A stretch of 64,000 nucleotides of DNA from Actinosynnema sp042752395. GTDB lineage: Bacteria > Actinomycetota > Actinomycetes > Mycobacteriales > Pseudonocardiaceae. The notes below the pieces were generated by a model. That model made no database searches. It worked only from the letters and a program-made list of their open reading frames with translations, and had not been told where the DNA came from. Location: contig NZ_JBHYXZ010000006.1 in assembly GCF_042752395.1 (NCBI RefSeq), positions 1-64,000 of the forward strand, in the 5' to 3' direction. The number at the start of each line of letters is the position of its first letter. The stretch's first letter is position 1. This document shows, one piece after another, positions 23,530 through 32,611 of this stretch. Position numbers and translations under genes: made by a program.

Positions 23530-24357
23530 GCCGGGGAGCGGGTTCTTCCCCAGGCCCCACAGCCGCCCCGTGAACGGCCGGACCGCCTCGGCGTAGCAGA
23601 CCGCCGACGTGTAGCCCTCGGACCACGCCTGGCTGCCGAACGCCCGCCACGACGCGAAGACGTCCTCGCGCGCCGCGCCGACGTAGTTCGTGACGGCTCG
23701 CGCGCAGTGCTCGGCTGCCTTGGCGTTCACCTGCTCCAGCGACGGCGCGGGCTCCCGGTGGTCACCGAGCGCCAACACCCCCGGCACGGCCTCCGCCTTG
23801 TGCGGCTGGTCGCAGGTGGTGATCCCCGCGTCCTTCGCCTCGCCCGGCGACGCCGTCGCGCACAGCTGCACGGTGCCGAACCCGGCCGCCTTGAGCAGGT
23901 CCTTGGCGGAGCCCTCGCGCCGCGCCCGGCTGCCGTCCGGCTTCAGCTCCACCACCGTGCACAGGCGCCAGCGGTCGCCCTTCGCCCAGCCGTCCCGGCT
24001 CGGCCACAGCGCGTGGGCCTGGAGGCGGGTGGCGTCGTGGTCGGCGCTGCCGAGGTACGCGGTGAGCGCGGCCCGGCACGCGGGCAGCACGGCCCGGCGC
24101 AGGTCGCGGTCGTTCGGGTACGCCTCGCCCAACCCGTCCAGCCGGCCGACCTCGGTCACCTCGGCCTCGTGCGCCGCGGCGCAGTCCAGGACCTCCAGAC
24201 CGGTGTCGGTGCACTGGCCGACCTTGGGCAACTGGTCCACCGCCGGGGTGAGGGAGGGCCGGACGACCTCGGCGTCGGGCATCCCGGCGACCGGGGCCGT
24301 GCAGGCGGCCAGCGACACCACGGCCAGTACCGCCCCCACCGCCCGCCAGCCCTTCAC
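23527..24357 (-). CDS. Septum formation family lipoprotein
   Basis: 276 aa. The GTG at 24357 begins a lipoprotein signal with lipobox SLAAC (Cys near residue 19), so the protein is anchored outside the membrane. The body contains two repeated modules with conserved Cys (VGQCTDTGLEVLDCAAAHEAEV and AVRDC-like LCTVVEL), as in the Septum_form domain family of actinobacteria, whose members often sit in division or secretion contexts. The precise function is unknown. It is divergent from the type VII-linked operon, with 167 bp between starts. Confidence 0.8.
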   Translation of the reverse strand: MKGWRAVGAVLAVVSLAACTAPVAGMPDAEVVRPSLTPAVDQLPKVGQCTDTGLEVLDCAAAHEAEVTEVGRLDGLGEAYPNDRDLRRAVLPACRAALTAYLGSADHDATRLQAHALWPSRDGWAKGDRWRLCTVVELKPDGSRARREGSAKDLLKAAGFGTVQLCATASPGEAKDAGITTCDQPHKAEAVPGVLALGDHREPAPSLEQVNAKAAEHCARAVTNYVGAAREDVFASWRAFGSQAWSEGYTSAVCYAEAVRPFTGRLWGLGKNPLPG

Positions 24358-24524
24358 GGCGGCCAGGTTACTGACCCCGACGCATCCCCCTCCCGCCGCT
24401 CGTGGGACGTACGGCTCATTTCTCCCAATCGCGCACACGCTGGGCAACCGCCTTGCCACCATGAGTGCCGCTCCACGGCGGACCTCGCCGCCGGGGTTCG
24501 AGGGGATGCCGTCGGAGGTCTCGC

Positions 24525-25208
24525 GTGTCGGCCGAGTTCGACCAGCTCGTCGCCCAGTTCGACCAGTTCCAGGCCAGGCTGCACCGGGTCGACCGGCAGG
24601 TCGACGGGATCGGGCGGATGCAGCAGGAACTCGCCACGATGGAGGCGGTGGCCACGTCGCCCGACGGCGCGGTGACCGTCGTCGCCGGCCCGTCCGGATC
24701 GATCAAGGACATCCGGCTGACCGACCAGGCCGTGCGCCGACCGCCGCACGCGCTGGCCGCCGCCCTCATGGGCACGCTGCGCCAGGCCGTCGCCGAGGCC
24801 GCGCGCCGCCAGGCGGGGATCGTGGAGCACGCGCTCGGCGACGACCTGCACCTCACCGACCAGGTGCTGGAGACCCAGGCCCAGCTGTTCGGCGTCACAC
24901 CGCAGGAACTGCGCGCCATGACCGAGCAGTCCGACCGGAACCCTCCGCCACCCGCCCCGCCGTCGATGACCCCGCCGCCACCGACGCCGCCGCGACCGAT
25001 GGCTCCGCCTCCCACCCCGAACCGCGTGCCGCCGCCCCCGCCGCCCCGCCCGGCACCGCCGCGCCGGCCCGAACCGGCCGAGGAGCCCGACGACTTCTCG
25101 CAGCGCCGCTTCCTCCGCGACGACGACCGCCCCGCCCCACCGCCGTCCGGTCCGACGCGGAACCAGGACGGCCGCTTCCTGAACCTCTTCGACGACGAGG
25201 ACCGGTGA
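24525..25208 (+). CDS. YbaB/EbfC-like protein with proline-rich tail
   Basis: 227 aa. Residues 1-125 match the YbaB/EbfC fold (coiled-coil start FDQLVAQFDQFQARLHRVD, then strand ATSPDGAVTVVAGPSGSIKDI). Residues about 130-210 are very proline-rich (PPPPAPPSMTPPPP and similar). In Pseudonocardiaceae such fusions typically lead operons of EspC/WXG100-type secreted proteins, so it is more likely a secretion accessory than a nucleoid protein. GTG start with GGAGGT ribosome site. First gene of a four-gene operon. Confidence 0.8.
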   Translation: MSAEFDQLVAQFDQFQARLHRVDRQVDGIGRMQQELATMEAVATSPDGAVTVVAGPSGSIKDIRLTDQAVRRPPHALAAALMGTLRQAVAEAARRQAGIVEHALGDDLHLTDQVLETQAQLFGVTPQELRAMTEQSDRNPPPPAPPSMTPPPPTPPRPMAPPPTPNRVPPPPPPRPAPPRRPEPAEEPDDFSQRRFLRDDDRPAPPPSGPTRNQDGRFLNLFDDEDR

Positions 25209-25215
25209 TCGCCCC

Positions 25216-25539
25216 ATGAGCGGCGGATTCGACGTCAATCCCGGCCAGTTGCGGGACTTCGCGACCAAGCTGGGCGGCCACCGCGCCACGGCGGCCGAGA
25301 TCGCGGGCCTGGTGGCCAAGGCCGACGTGTCCGACAAGTCGTGGGGAGTCGTGGGCCTGTTCGTGAAGGACAAGTACACGGAGATGCTCGCCGACCTCAA
25401 CGACGTGTTCCAAGCCCTCCAGGACGGCCTCCAGTCGGGCGCGGACAAGTTCAACGGTGCGGCCGAGGACTACGAGGAACAGGAAGAAGCGGTCAAGCAG
25501 CTGCTCAACGGCCTTCAGGTCGAGCTGGACGGCAAGTAG
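25216..25539 (+). CDS. EspC/WXG100-like type VII secretion target
   Basis: 107 aa helical hairpin. The SWG at about 42-44 stands in the WXG turn, and the C-terminal Y-x-x-x-E (YEEQE, near 89-93) matches the general type VII export signal Y-x3-D/E. Length and the start GGFDVNPGQLRDFATKLGG match ESX-1 secretion-associated (EspC, DUF2580) proteins. It lies 7 bp after the YbaB-like gene and probably forms a heterodimer with, or delivers, the 370-aa protein encoded next. Confidence 0.85.
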   Translation: MSGGFDVNPGQLRDFATKLGGHRATAAEIAGLVAKADVSDKSWGVVGLFVKDKYTEMLADLNDVFQALQDGLQSGADKFNGAAEDYEEQEEAVKQLLNGLQVELDGK

Positions 25540-25562
25540 GGGCATCGGGGGGATTCGAAGCA

Positions 25563-26675
25563 ATGGCCGAAGTGAAGACCGAGGCCGGCGGGGTGTCGAT
25601 CACCGTCGGCGAGAAGGACACCAGCCAGAAGATGGCGGAAGCCGCCCCCTTCTACGGCAACTACCTCAAGACGAAGGACGCTTGGGGCAAGGCCACCGAG
25701 AACGGTGGCGCGGAGATCACCGGGCTGGCCTCCGAAGGCATGGGGTTGATCGGGTCGCTCGGCACGTCCGCGTACGGCATCGCCACCGACCCGATCGGTT
25801 GGCTGGTCGGGCAAGGGTTGAACTTCCTGATCAGCGTGGTGCAGCCGCTGGAGGACGCGATCCACTTCGTCAGCGGCGACGGTCCCGCGCTGGCCCAGGC
25901 GGCGGAGAACTTCAACGCCATCGGCAAGGGCGTGGCCCAGCTGCGGCAGAAGTTCGACGACGACCTGGCGAAGTCGGTGCAGAACTGGGGAGGCAAGGCG
26001 GCGGACGCGGCCGGCACGAAGCTGGGCGAGTTCGCCAACGGCATCGACGGCGTGGCCGGTCAGGCCGGTGAGCTGGCGCAGCTGCTCCAGATCTCCAGCA
26101 TGATCATGACGATCGTCGAGGACTTCATCAAGGCGATCCTCACCGAGCTGATCACCTGGCTGATCATGATCTGGATCCCCGCCCTGGCCGCCGCTGTGCC
26201 CAGTTTCGGCGCGTCGACCGCCGCCGCGGGGGCCGCGACCGGTGTGCGGGTCGCCACCACCGGCAGCCGGGTCGCGCGGATCGTGGCGAGGCTCAAGCAG
26301 TTCCTGACCAAGATCCTCGACTTCTTGCGCAACCTGGCCAAGCGGGCCGGGAACGTGAAGGCCGCCTTCCAGCGCTCCATGGCCAACAAGCAGGCCAAGA
26401 GCTTCGAGGCGAACGGCATCACCGACAAGTCGATGCTGGACAAGTTGTGGGCCAAGGACGGCATGCTCGGCCAACGGCTTCAGACCGGGTTCGGAAAGTC
26501 CATGAAGACCGCGCTCAGTGATGCGACGGCATCGCAGCTCGGGATCGGCACCGGCGCGAACGCCGGTGTCGACAAGCCCTTGCGGAACGAGGCCGCCCGG
26601 CAGAAGGCGGACCAGTACGACGGCACCGGTACCGACCAGTCCAAGCAGCAGACCGAGGGGTACCTGGACATCTGA
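25563..26675 (+). CDS. Probable type VII secretion substrate with WXG-like domain
   Basis: 370 aa. A helical N-terminal part includes a second WXG-type turn (SVQNWGGKAADAAG, about 140-153), followed by two hydrophobic segments (about 180-215, MIMTIVEDFIKAILTELITW and MIWIPALAAAVPSFG) and a basic, Lys/Arg-rich helical tail ending in YLDI. No known toxin motif is seen. The layout resembles the N-terminal trafficking part of secreted polymorphic effectors, but without a recognisable enzymatic domain. It may be a pore-former or structural substrate. Same operon, 23 bp after the EspC-like gene. Confidence 0.65.
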   Translation: MAEVKTEAGGVSITVGEKDTSQKMAEAAPFYGNYLKTKDAWGKATENGGAEITGLASEGMGLIGSLGTSAYGIATDPIGWLVGQGLNFLISVVQPLEDAIHFVSGDGPALAQAAENFNAIGKGVAQLRQKFDDDLAKSVQNWGGKAADAAGTKLGEFANGIDGVAGQAGELAQLLQISSMIMTIVEDFIKAILTELITWLIMIWIPALAAAVPSFGASTAAAGAATGVRVATTGSRVARIVARLKQFLTKILDFLRNLAKRAGNVKAAFQRSMANKQAKSFEANGITDKSMLDKLWAKDGMLGQRLQTGFGKSMKTALSDATASQLGIGTGANAGVDKPLRNEAARQKADQYDGTGTDQSKQQTEGYLDI

Positions 26676-26677
26676 TC

Positions 26678-27493
26678 ATGGACGACATCTACTGGGAGTT
26701 CGCTCCGCTCTTCTTGATCGCCGCTGCCCTGTTCGGCCTGGGGTACTGGTGGAACCGGCGCAGCAACCGGAAGGAAGAGCGCGGGCACGGCGAGGCGCTG
26801 GCGGCGTTCGCCGGCAGCCTCGGCGGTCGGGTGGTCGGTCCTGCCGAAGCCGTCGCGTGGTCGAGCCAACTCCTGCCACCGATGAAGAGCCACACCGAAG
26901 GCTTCGTCGGCCGGGTGGGTACGGTGCGACCTCCCCGCTTCGACACCGCGCTGGACTTCCGGCGGGGTCGCTGGTCGGTGCGGGTCAGCGAGGCATCGAT
27001 GGAGAAGGCCAACTCGAGCAGCTCGGCCACGATCCACGAGTACCGGATCGAAGTGGCCACCTCGACCCTGGTGCCGATGAAGATCAGTCGGCGGATCCAC
27101 GTGGGCTTGCACGGCCGGAAGCTGGCACCGGACCACATCCTCGCCCAGGGCGGCACACCGGTCCGCGAAGCGCCGGTGACGGTGGCGCGGGAGCAGCGGC
27201 AGTGGCTCCAAGCCCGGTTGCCCGAATCGCTGGACCGTGACTTCGTCCTGTTCACGACCGACCCGATCGCCGCGGCACGGGCGTTCAACCCGCAGGTCGT
27301 CGAGTGGCTGCTCGGGCAGGCGGGCGACCACCCCGTCACCGCCGCGATGCCCCTGATGCTGACGTTCGAGGCAGGGCTCGTCTACACCACCACGCCGCAA
27401 CGGATCGACCCCGACCGGATCCTGGCAAGGGTCGACGCGATGCTCGGGTTGCTCGACCGGATGGGGGTGACGCCCGGTTCCCCGCCACGCTGA
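26678..27493 (+). CDS. Membrane-anchored protein of unknown function, type VII operon
   Basis: 271 aa with one N-terminal transmembrane helix (about 8-25) followed by RR and a soluble domain of about 230 residues, probably cytoplasmic. No motif is recognised. It starts 2 bp after the stop of the putative secreted protein, the position and size often taken by an immunity or chaperone protein in effector operons. That role is inference. Last gene of the four-gene operon. Confidence 0.65.
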   Translation: MDDIYWEFAPLFLIAAALFGLGYWWNRRSNRKEERGHGEALAAFAGSLGGRVVGPAEAVAWSSQLLPPMKSHTEGFVGRVGTVRPPRFDTALDFRRGRWSVRVSEASMEKANSSSSATIHEYRIEVATSTLVPMKISRRIHVGLHGRKLAPDHILAQGGTPVREAPVTVAREQRQWLQARLPESLDRDFVLFTTDPIAAARAFNPQVVEWLLGQAGDHPVTAAMPLMLTFEAGLVYTTTPQRIDPDRILARVDAMLGLLDRMGVTPGSPPR

Positions 27494-27576
27494 CTTCGCC
27501 GGCCTCAACCGGGGCGAGGATCGTTCAACAATCCTTCAATACTTCATTCCTGTCGCAGGTCGTAGACTCCTGCACC

Positions 27577-28278
27577 ATGACCACGGGCCAGGCGGACGGC
27601 TGGCTGGCCGCCCTCGCGAAGGAACGCGGCGACCTCGACCGCTCCAGCACCGCCGAGCGCGTGGCGGACAAGCTGCGCGCCGGCGTGCTCGAAGGCGACA
27701 TCGCACCCGGCCGGCAGCTCAACGAGAAGGCCCTCGGCGACGCCCTCCGGATCTCGCGCAACACCCTGCGCGAGGCGTTCCGCCTGCTCACCCACGAGCG
27801 GCTGCTGGTGCACGAGTACAGCAAGGGCGTGTTCGTCCGCCGCCCGGACGTGGCCGACATCGTGGACATCTACGCCGCCCGCCGGGTCATCGAGTGCGGC
27901 GCGGTCCGGCGGTGGCCGCACGCCGCCGACGCGGCGAAGCAGGCCGTCCGCGACGCCGTCGCCCTCGGCCTGGCCTGCCGCGAGCGCGGCGACTGGACCG
28001 GCGTGGGCACCGCGAACGTCAGGTTCCACCAGGCCCTCACCGCGCTGGCCGGCAGCGCCCGCCTGGACGAGGAGATGGCGCGGCTGCTCGCCGAGGTGCG
28101 GCTGGCGTTCCACGTGATGGGCGACCCCGAGGAGTTCCACCGCGACTACCTGCCGCTGAACGAGGCGATCGTGACGCGTCTGGACGCGGGCGAGGTTCGG
28201 CAGGCCGAAGAGTCCTTGCTGACCTATTTCGACCGCGCGGAGGACCACTTGGTCACCGGCCTGCGGGCGAAGGGGTAA
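27577..28278 (+). CDS. GntR family transcriptional regulator (FadR/VanR subgroup)
   Basis: 233 aa. A winged helix-turn-helix (about 22-85, PGRQLNEKALGDALRISRNT, then REAFRLL) is joined to an all-helical FCD ligand-binding domain (about 90-225) with metal-type His residues (NVRFHQAL, LAFHVMGD). FCD-type GntR proteins sense organic acids. It lies 117 bp upstream of the DUF3311-monocarboxylate symporter operon on the same strand, so it may control that uptake system, but no clear operator repeat was found. Confidence 0.88.
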   Translation: MTTGQADGWLAALAKERGDLDRSSTAERVADKLRAGVLEGDIAPGRQLNEKALGDALRISRNTLREAFRLLTHERLLVHEYSKGVFVRRPDVADIVDIYAARRVIECGAVRRWPHAADAAKQAVRDAVALGLACRERGDWTGVGTANVRFHQALTALAGSARLDEEMARLLAEVRLAFHVMGDPEEFHRDYLPLNEAIVTRLDAGEVRQAEESLLTYFDRAEDHLVTGLRAKG

Positions 28279-28395
28279 TTGGTCACGATCCAGCTACGTC
28301 ATGCGTCGGTAACCCACCTGACATGGTGACGGCTGTCCAACCTCCGGCCTAACATGCGCGACACCGCGTTACCAGGCCGCCGTACGGAGGGGCAC

Positions 28396-28662
28396 ATGTC
28401 GTCTGCTCGAAAATCGAGCCTCCGCTGGAGCAACTGGAACCTGCTGCTGCTGGTTCCGCTCTTCATGCTCGTCACGCCCTGGTTCAACTCCGATGAGCCG
28501 AGGGTGCTGGGGCTGCCGTTCTTCTACTGGTACCAGTTCGCGTGGGTGCCGGTCGGCGTGCTCAGCGTGGGCCTGGTGTACGTGAAGACCAAGGACCAAC
28601 CCGTCGTCAAGGGCAAGCCGGACCTGCTCGGCGTGGACGACCTGGACGAGGGGGCCAAGTAA
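28396..28662 (+). CDS. DUF3311 small membrane partner of a sodium:solute symporter
   Basis: 88 aa with two transmembrane helices (about 14-32 and 44-66) flanked by NWNLLLLVPLFML and WYQFAWVPVGV, the typical DUF3311 pattern. The family is nearly always encoded directly before an SSS symporter and is thought to be an accessory subunit. GGAGGGGCAC ribosome site before ATG 28396. Its TAA overlaps the symporter ATG by one base. Confidence 0.88.
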   Translation: MSSARKSSLRWSNWNLLLLVPLFMLVTPWFNSDEPRVLGLPFFYWYQFAWVPVGVLSVGLVYVKTKDQPVVKGKPDLLGVDDLDEGAK

Positions 28663-30452
28663 TGCAGTGGACCGAGTTGGTGGTGTTCAGCGCGCTGTTC
28701 CTGCTGGTCACCGTGCTGGGTTTCGTCGCGGCGAAGTGGAAGGCCGGCAGCACCCTCGACCACTTGGACGAGTGGGGCCTGGGCGGCCGGAAGTTCGGCT
28801 CCTGGATCACCTGGTTCCTGGTCGGCGGTGACCTCTACACCGCCTACACGTTCGTGGCCGTGCCCGCGCTGGTGTTCGGCGCCGGCGCGCTGGGCTTCTA
28901 CGCGCTGCCTTACACGGTCGTGTTGTACCCGATCGTGTTCCTGCCGCTGGTCCGCATGTGGTCGGTGTCCCGCGTGCACGGGTACGTGACGCCGGCGGAC
29001 TTCGTCCGCGGCCGCTACGGCTCCCACTGGCTGGCCCTGATCATCGCCATCACCGGCATCGTCGCCACCATGCCGTACATCGCGTTGCAGCTCGTCGGCC
29101 TGGAGGCCGTGCTGCGCACGATGGGCCTCAACGGCTCCGGCATCCTCGGCCACCTGCCGCTGTTCATCGCGTTCGTGATCCTGGCGCTCTACACCTACCA
29201 GTCGGGCCTGCGCGCGCCCGCGCTGATCGCGTTCGTCAAGGACACGCTGATCTACATCGTGATCCTGGTCGCGGTGATCTACCTGCCGTCGAAGTTCGGC
29301 GGCTGGGGCGCGATCTTCGACAGCGCGCAGGCGAAGTTCGCGGCCACCGAGAACAAGGCCGACGGCATCCTCCTGACCGGCAACAACCAGCTCCAGTACG
29401 CCACCCTGGCGCTGGGCTCGGCGCTGGCGCTGTTCCTGTACCCGCACTCGCTGACCGGCATCCTCGCCTCGCGCGGCCGGAACGTGATCAAGCGGAACAT
29501 GGTCGCGCTGCCCGCGTACTCGCTGCTGCTCGGCCTGCTGGCCATGCTGGGCTTCGTCGCCATCAGCGCGGGGGCCAAGCCGATCACCAACCAGGCCACC
29601 GGCCGCCCCGACACCAACACGATCATCCCGGTGCTGTTCGGCCAGGAGTTCCCGAGCTGGTTCGCGGGCGTGGCGTTCGCGGCCATCGCGATCGGCGCGC
29701 TGGTGCCCGCGGCGATCATGTCGATCGCGGCGGCGAACCTGTGGACGCGCAACATCTACAAGGAGTACCTGAAGAAGGACGCCACGCCCGCCCAGGAGGC
29801 GAAGCAGGCCAAGCTGGCGTCGCTGGTGGTCAAGTTCGGCGCGGTCGCGTTCATCGTGTTCATCGACCCGCAGTTCTCGATCGACCTCCAGCTCATCGGC
29901 GGCGTGATGATCCTGCAGACGCTGCCCGCCGTGGCGATCGCGCTCTACACGCGGTGGTTCCACCTGTGGGGCCTCATCGCGGGCTGGGTCGTCGGCATGG
30001 GCTACGGCATGTGGCTGCTCTACAACATCGGCAACCCGGCCATCGGCAAGGCGCACTTCGCCGGGTCCGCGCTGCCGCTGGACAAGCTGTCGCTGTTCGG
30101 CTGGCACCCGTTCGCGGGCTCCGCGGTGCAGATCTACGTGGGCGCGGTCGCGGTCGTGGCGAACCTGCTGGTCGCCGTCATCGTGACGCTGATCGCGAAG
30201 CGGGCCCGGGTGTTCAACGGCACCGACGAGACGCAGGCCGACGACTACCGCGTCCCGGCGCACCCCCCCGGGCCCACCCCGCTCGCGGCCGGGCACTCGC
30301 CGCCCCGCCGCGTACCCCCCCCGACCCCCCCGCCCCCCCCCCGGCCGGGACTCGCGTCGTTCCGGCCCACGCGCGCAGGCGAGGTCACCGCTTCAGCATC
30401 CGGGTCAGGCCGGCCGCGACCGTGGTCGCGAGCACCCACCCCATCACGATGA
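28662..30452 (+). CDS. mctP: Monocarboxylate sodium:solute symporter (MctP-like), C-terminus unreliable
   Basis: SSS-family symporter with about 13 transmembrane helices, opening LVVFSALFLLVTVLGFVAA and including the family stretch WGLGGRKFGSWITWFLVGGD. Homologues import pyruvate, lactate and acetate. It is translationally coupled to DUF3311. The last about 60 residues (after ADDYRVP, near 30260) are read through low-quality C-rich sequence, are Pro/Arg-rich and run 68 bp into the convergent gene. The true stop is probably near 30270-30350 and was lost to sequence errors. Confidence 0.88.
   Translation: MQWTELVVFSALFLLVTVLGFVAAKWKAGSTLDHLDEWGLGGRKFGSWITWFLVGGDLYTAYTFVAVPALVFGAGALGFYALPYTVVLYPIVFLPLVRMWSVSRVHGYVTPADFVRGRYGSHWLALIIAITGIVATMPYIALQLVGLEAVLRTMGLNGSGILGHLPLFIAFVILALYTYQSGLRAPALIAFVKDTLIYIVILVAVIYLPSKFGGWGAIFDSAQAKFAATENKADGILLTGNNQLQYATLALGSALALFLYPHSLTGILASRGRNVIKRNMVALPAYSLLLGLLAMLGFVAISAGAKPITNQATGRPDTNTIIPVLFGQEFPSWFAGVAFAAIAIGALVPAAIMSIAAANLWTRNIYKEYLKKDATPAQEAKQAKLASLVVKFGAVAFIVFIDPQFSIDLQLIGGVMILQTLPAVAIALYTRWFHLWGLIAGWVVGMGYGMWLLYNIGNPAIGKAHFAGSALPLDKLSLFGWHPFAGSAVQIYVGAVAVVANLLVAVIVTLIAKRARVFNGTDETQADDYRVPAHPPGPTPLAAGHSPPRRVPPPTPPPPPRPGLASFRPTRAGEVTASASGSGRPRPWSRAPTPSR
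30262..30350. other. Low-quality C-rich stretch
   Basis: Several C runs of 7-12 bases resemble those at the N gaps but without N. It is probably a contig join or uncorrected homopolymer region, and a likely frameshift at the symporter 3' end. Confidence 0.65.
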
Positions 30453-32565
30453 GCCCGGACGCGATCCACTGCGCCTCGTCCGGCGTGTTCCACCGGTTCT
30501 TGTTGCCGAAGTCGACGATCGGCACGACCAGGTCGATGGTGAACAGCCACGGGTTCCACGACAGGTGGTCGTCCTGGTTGATCTCCTCCAGCCTCGGCCC
30601 GGTCGCGAAGTAGACGCTGCCCAGCAGCCACGTCACCACCAGCCACGCCAACGCGCGCGCCGGGCGGTAGCCGTAGCCCACCATCGCGCGTTGCAGCCAG
30701 CTCCACAGCAGCACCGGCGACCGCAGCCACCGCCTGCCCTCCGCGACCGCCCGGTACCGCAGCCGCTGCTTCTCCACCAGCACGGTGGCCGCGTGCTCGT
30801 CGTTGCCGCCCGCCCGCAGCATCTCGGCGAACTGGTCGTACGGGCCCGGCCGGTACGTGCGCCGCATCGCCTGCCGCAGCCAGCGCAGCCGCCGCTCGAC
30901 CTCGGCGTCGTCCCGCAGGTCGATCGGGTGCCGCAGCGAGTCGTAGCGGAACTCCTCCAGGTCGATCCGCCCGGTCGCGGCCCAGAAGTGCTCGTTGTCG
31001 TCCAGCACGGTGCACCGCACCTGCCGCAGCGTCACGTCGCCGCGCGGCGGGCTGATCGGGGTCAGCTCCAGCTCCGGCACCTGCAGGCCGAGCAGGTTCA
31101 ACGGGTGGGCGTCCAGCTTGTCGCCGAGCACCGCGCCCGCGAACGTGGCGATCCGGCCCACCTGCGCCCGCCGCGCCCGCACGCCGCCGTGCGCGACGAA
31201 CTCCTTCGCGCCGCGGGCGCAGATCAGGTCGCGCCCGACGACCGCGCCGCCGACGTCCAGCGACGGCTTGCCCGCGGGCTGGTGCCGGTACCGGCCGGGT
31301 CGGGTGATGCGGCTGCCGCGCAGGTCCAGGTTCGCGCCCACCTGCACGCCCCGCAGCTCCAGCCCGCCGGTCACCTCCACCTCGCGGGCGGCGAAGTTGC
31401 TGCCGATGCGCGACCGGTTGCCCAGCACGGCGTCCGCCCGCGGGTTCTCCAGCGTGGACCCGTCGAGGATGAGGCTGCCCCTGGCCTGGAGGTCGACCAT
31501 GCGGAACTGGCCGCGCACGGTCGCCTGGCGGCCGATGATGTCGCCGCCGACGGTCGTGCCGTCCAGGTGCAGGGCCCGCCCGTACCCGGTCGGCTCGGCG
31601 GTGTCGGTGGCCAGCGCGCGGCCGTAGCCGGTGGGCTCGCCGTCGGTCCCGCCCAGCGCGTCGAACGAGCCGCCGGACAGCGACAGCGTGCCGCCGAGCG
31701 CGGCGTTGACCATGCGCACCGCGCCCGCGCTGGTGAAGCCCCGGTCGAGCTGCACGTCGCCGTCCACCGTGATGCGGTCGAACACGAGCGTGGCGTTCGG
31801 GTCGGAGTGCGGGTCCAGCGCGTCGTCGTCCGCGCGCCCGTCGGCTGCGGTCGCGCCGCGCAGCGTCAACGCCGACTCGACCCGCGCGCCCGCCAGCAGC
31901 ACGGTGCCGTGCAGCGTGCAGCCGTTCATCAGGAAGTTGCCGCCGACGTGCAGCCCGGTGCCGTTGACCGAGTGGCCGCGCGGGTTCGCCAGCAGGCCGC
32001 CGCTGAAGTTGCAGTACCCGCCGACGTGCGCGCCGGCCATCCGCAGCTCGCCGGACACCCGCACCCGCTGCGCCAGCAACCCGCCCGCCAGCTTCATCCG
32101 GTCGGCGTGGAACGCGATCCCGTCCGGCGCCCGCAGCACGCTGTCGCGCAACGACAGGGACCCGGCCACGTCCGCGTCGACCAGGTCCACCAGGCCCTCG
32201 ACCGTGCTGCCCGCCAGCGACACCTCGTTGGCGCAGCTCAGGTTGCGCGCCGACAGGCCGGGCAGCCGGCAGTCGGCGAACTCGATCCCGGCGAGCTTGC
32301 CCTGCCGCAGGTCCGGCGGCTCCTCGAACCGGCAGCGCACGAACTCCAGCAGGTAGGGGAACTCCACCGCCCGCAGGTCGAGCACCCCGGTCAGGAACCG
32401 GTCCGCCACCCGCACCACCGGCGGCATGCCGGCCCGCCGCCTCGGTAACCGCCAGGTCCCGTCCGCCTCGCCCACGCCGCGCAGCACCTCGGCCGCGGCC
32501 ATCCGGGCGGAGCGCGGCGGGCTGGGGTCGAACACGTCCAGCCCCCGCGCCCCCGCATCGCTCAT
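30385..32565 (-). CDS. Large repetitive beta-helix-like protein with C-terminal membrane segments
   Basis: 726 aa. Residues about 50-560 consist of imperfect repeats of short strands (VxGxLxLxGxxV-like: VGGNFLMNGCTLHG, VGANLDLRGSRIT, TVDGDVQLDRGF), the pattern of a right-handed beta-helix related to pentapeptide-repeat/bactofilin folds. Residues about 560-630 are basic helical, and two transmembrane helices follow (about 640-660 and 700-720). Databases often call such actinobacterial proteins membrane-associated oxidoreductases, but I see no cofactor motif. A direct repeat EPTGYGRAL occurs twice about 16 residues apart. No operon partner is present. Confidence 0.75.
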   Translation of the reverse strand: MSDAGARGLDVFDPSPPRSARMAAAEVLRGVGEADGTWRLPRRRAGMPPVVRVADRFLTGVLDLRAVEFPYLLEFVRCRFEEPPDLRQGKLAGIEFADCRLPGLSARNLSCANEVSLAGSTVEGLVDLVDADVAGSLSLRDSVLRAPDGIAFHADRMKLAGGLLAQRVRVSGELRMAGAHVGGYCNFSGGLLANPRGHSVNGTGLHVGGNFLMNGCTLHGTVLLAGARVESALTLRGATAADGRADDDALDPHSDPNATLVFDRITVDGDVQLDRGFTSAGAVRMVNAALGGTLSLSGGSFDALGGTDGEPTGYGRALATDTAEPTGYGRALHLDGTTVGGDIIGRQATVRGQFRMVDLQARGSLILDGSTLENPRADAVLGNRSRIGSNFAAREVEVTGGLELRGVQVGANLDLRGSRITRPGRYRHQPAGKPSLDVGGAVVGRDLICARGAKEFVAHGGVRARRAQVGRIATFAGAVLGDKLDAHPLNLLGLQVPELELTPISPPRGDVTLRQVRCTVLDDNEHFWAATGRIDLEEFRYDSLRHPIDLRDDAEVERRLRWLRQAMRRTYRPGPYDQFAEMLRAGGNDEHAATVLVEKQRLRYRAVAEGRRWLRSPVLLWSWLQRAMVGYGYRPARALAWLVVTWLLGSVYFATGPRLEEINQDDHLSWNPWLFTIDLVVPIVDFGNKNRWNTPDEAQWIASGLIVMGWVLATTVAAGLTRMLKR

Positions 32566-32611
32566 GCGATCGACAATAGAACCCGCCCCGGACCGCCGGG
32601 GCGGGTTCGGC

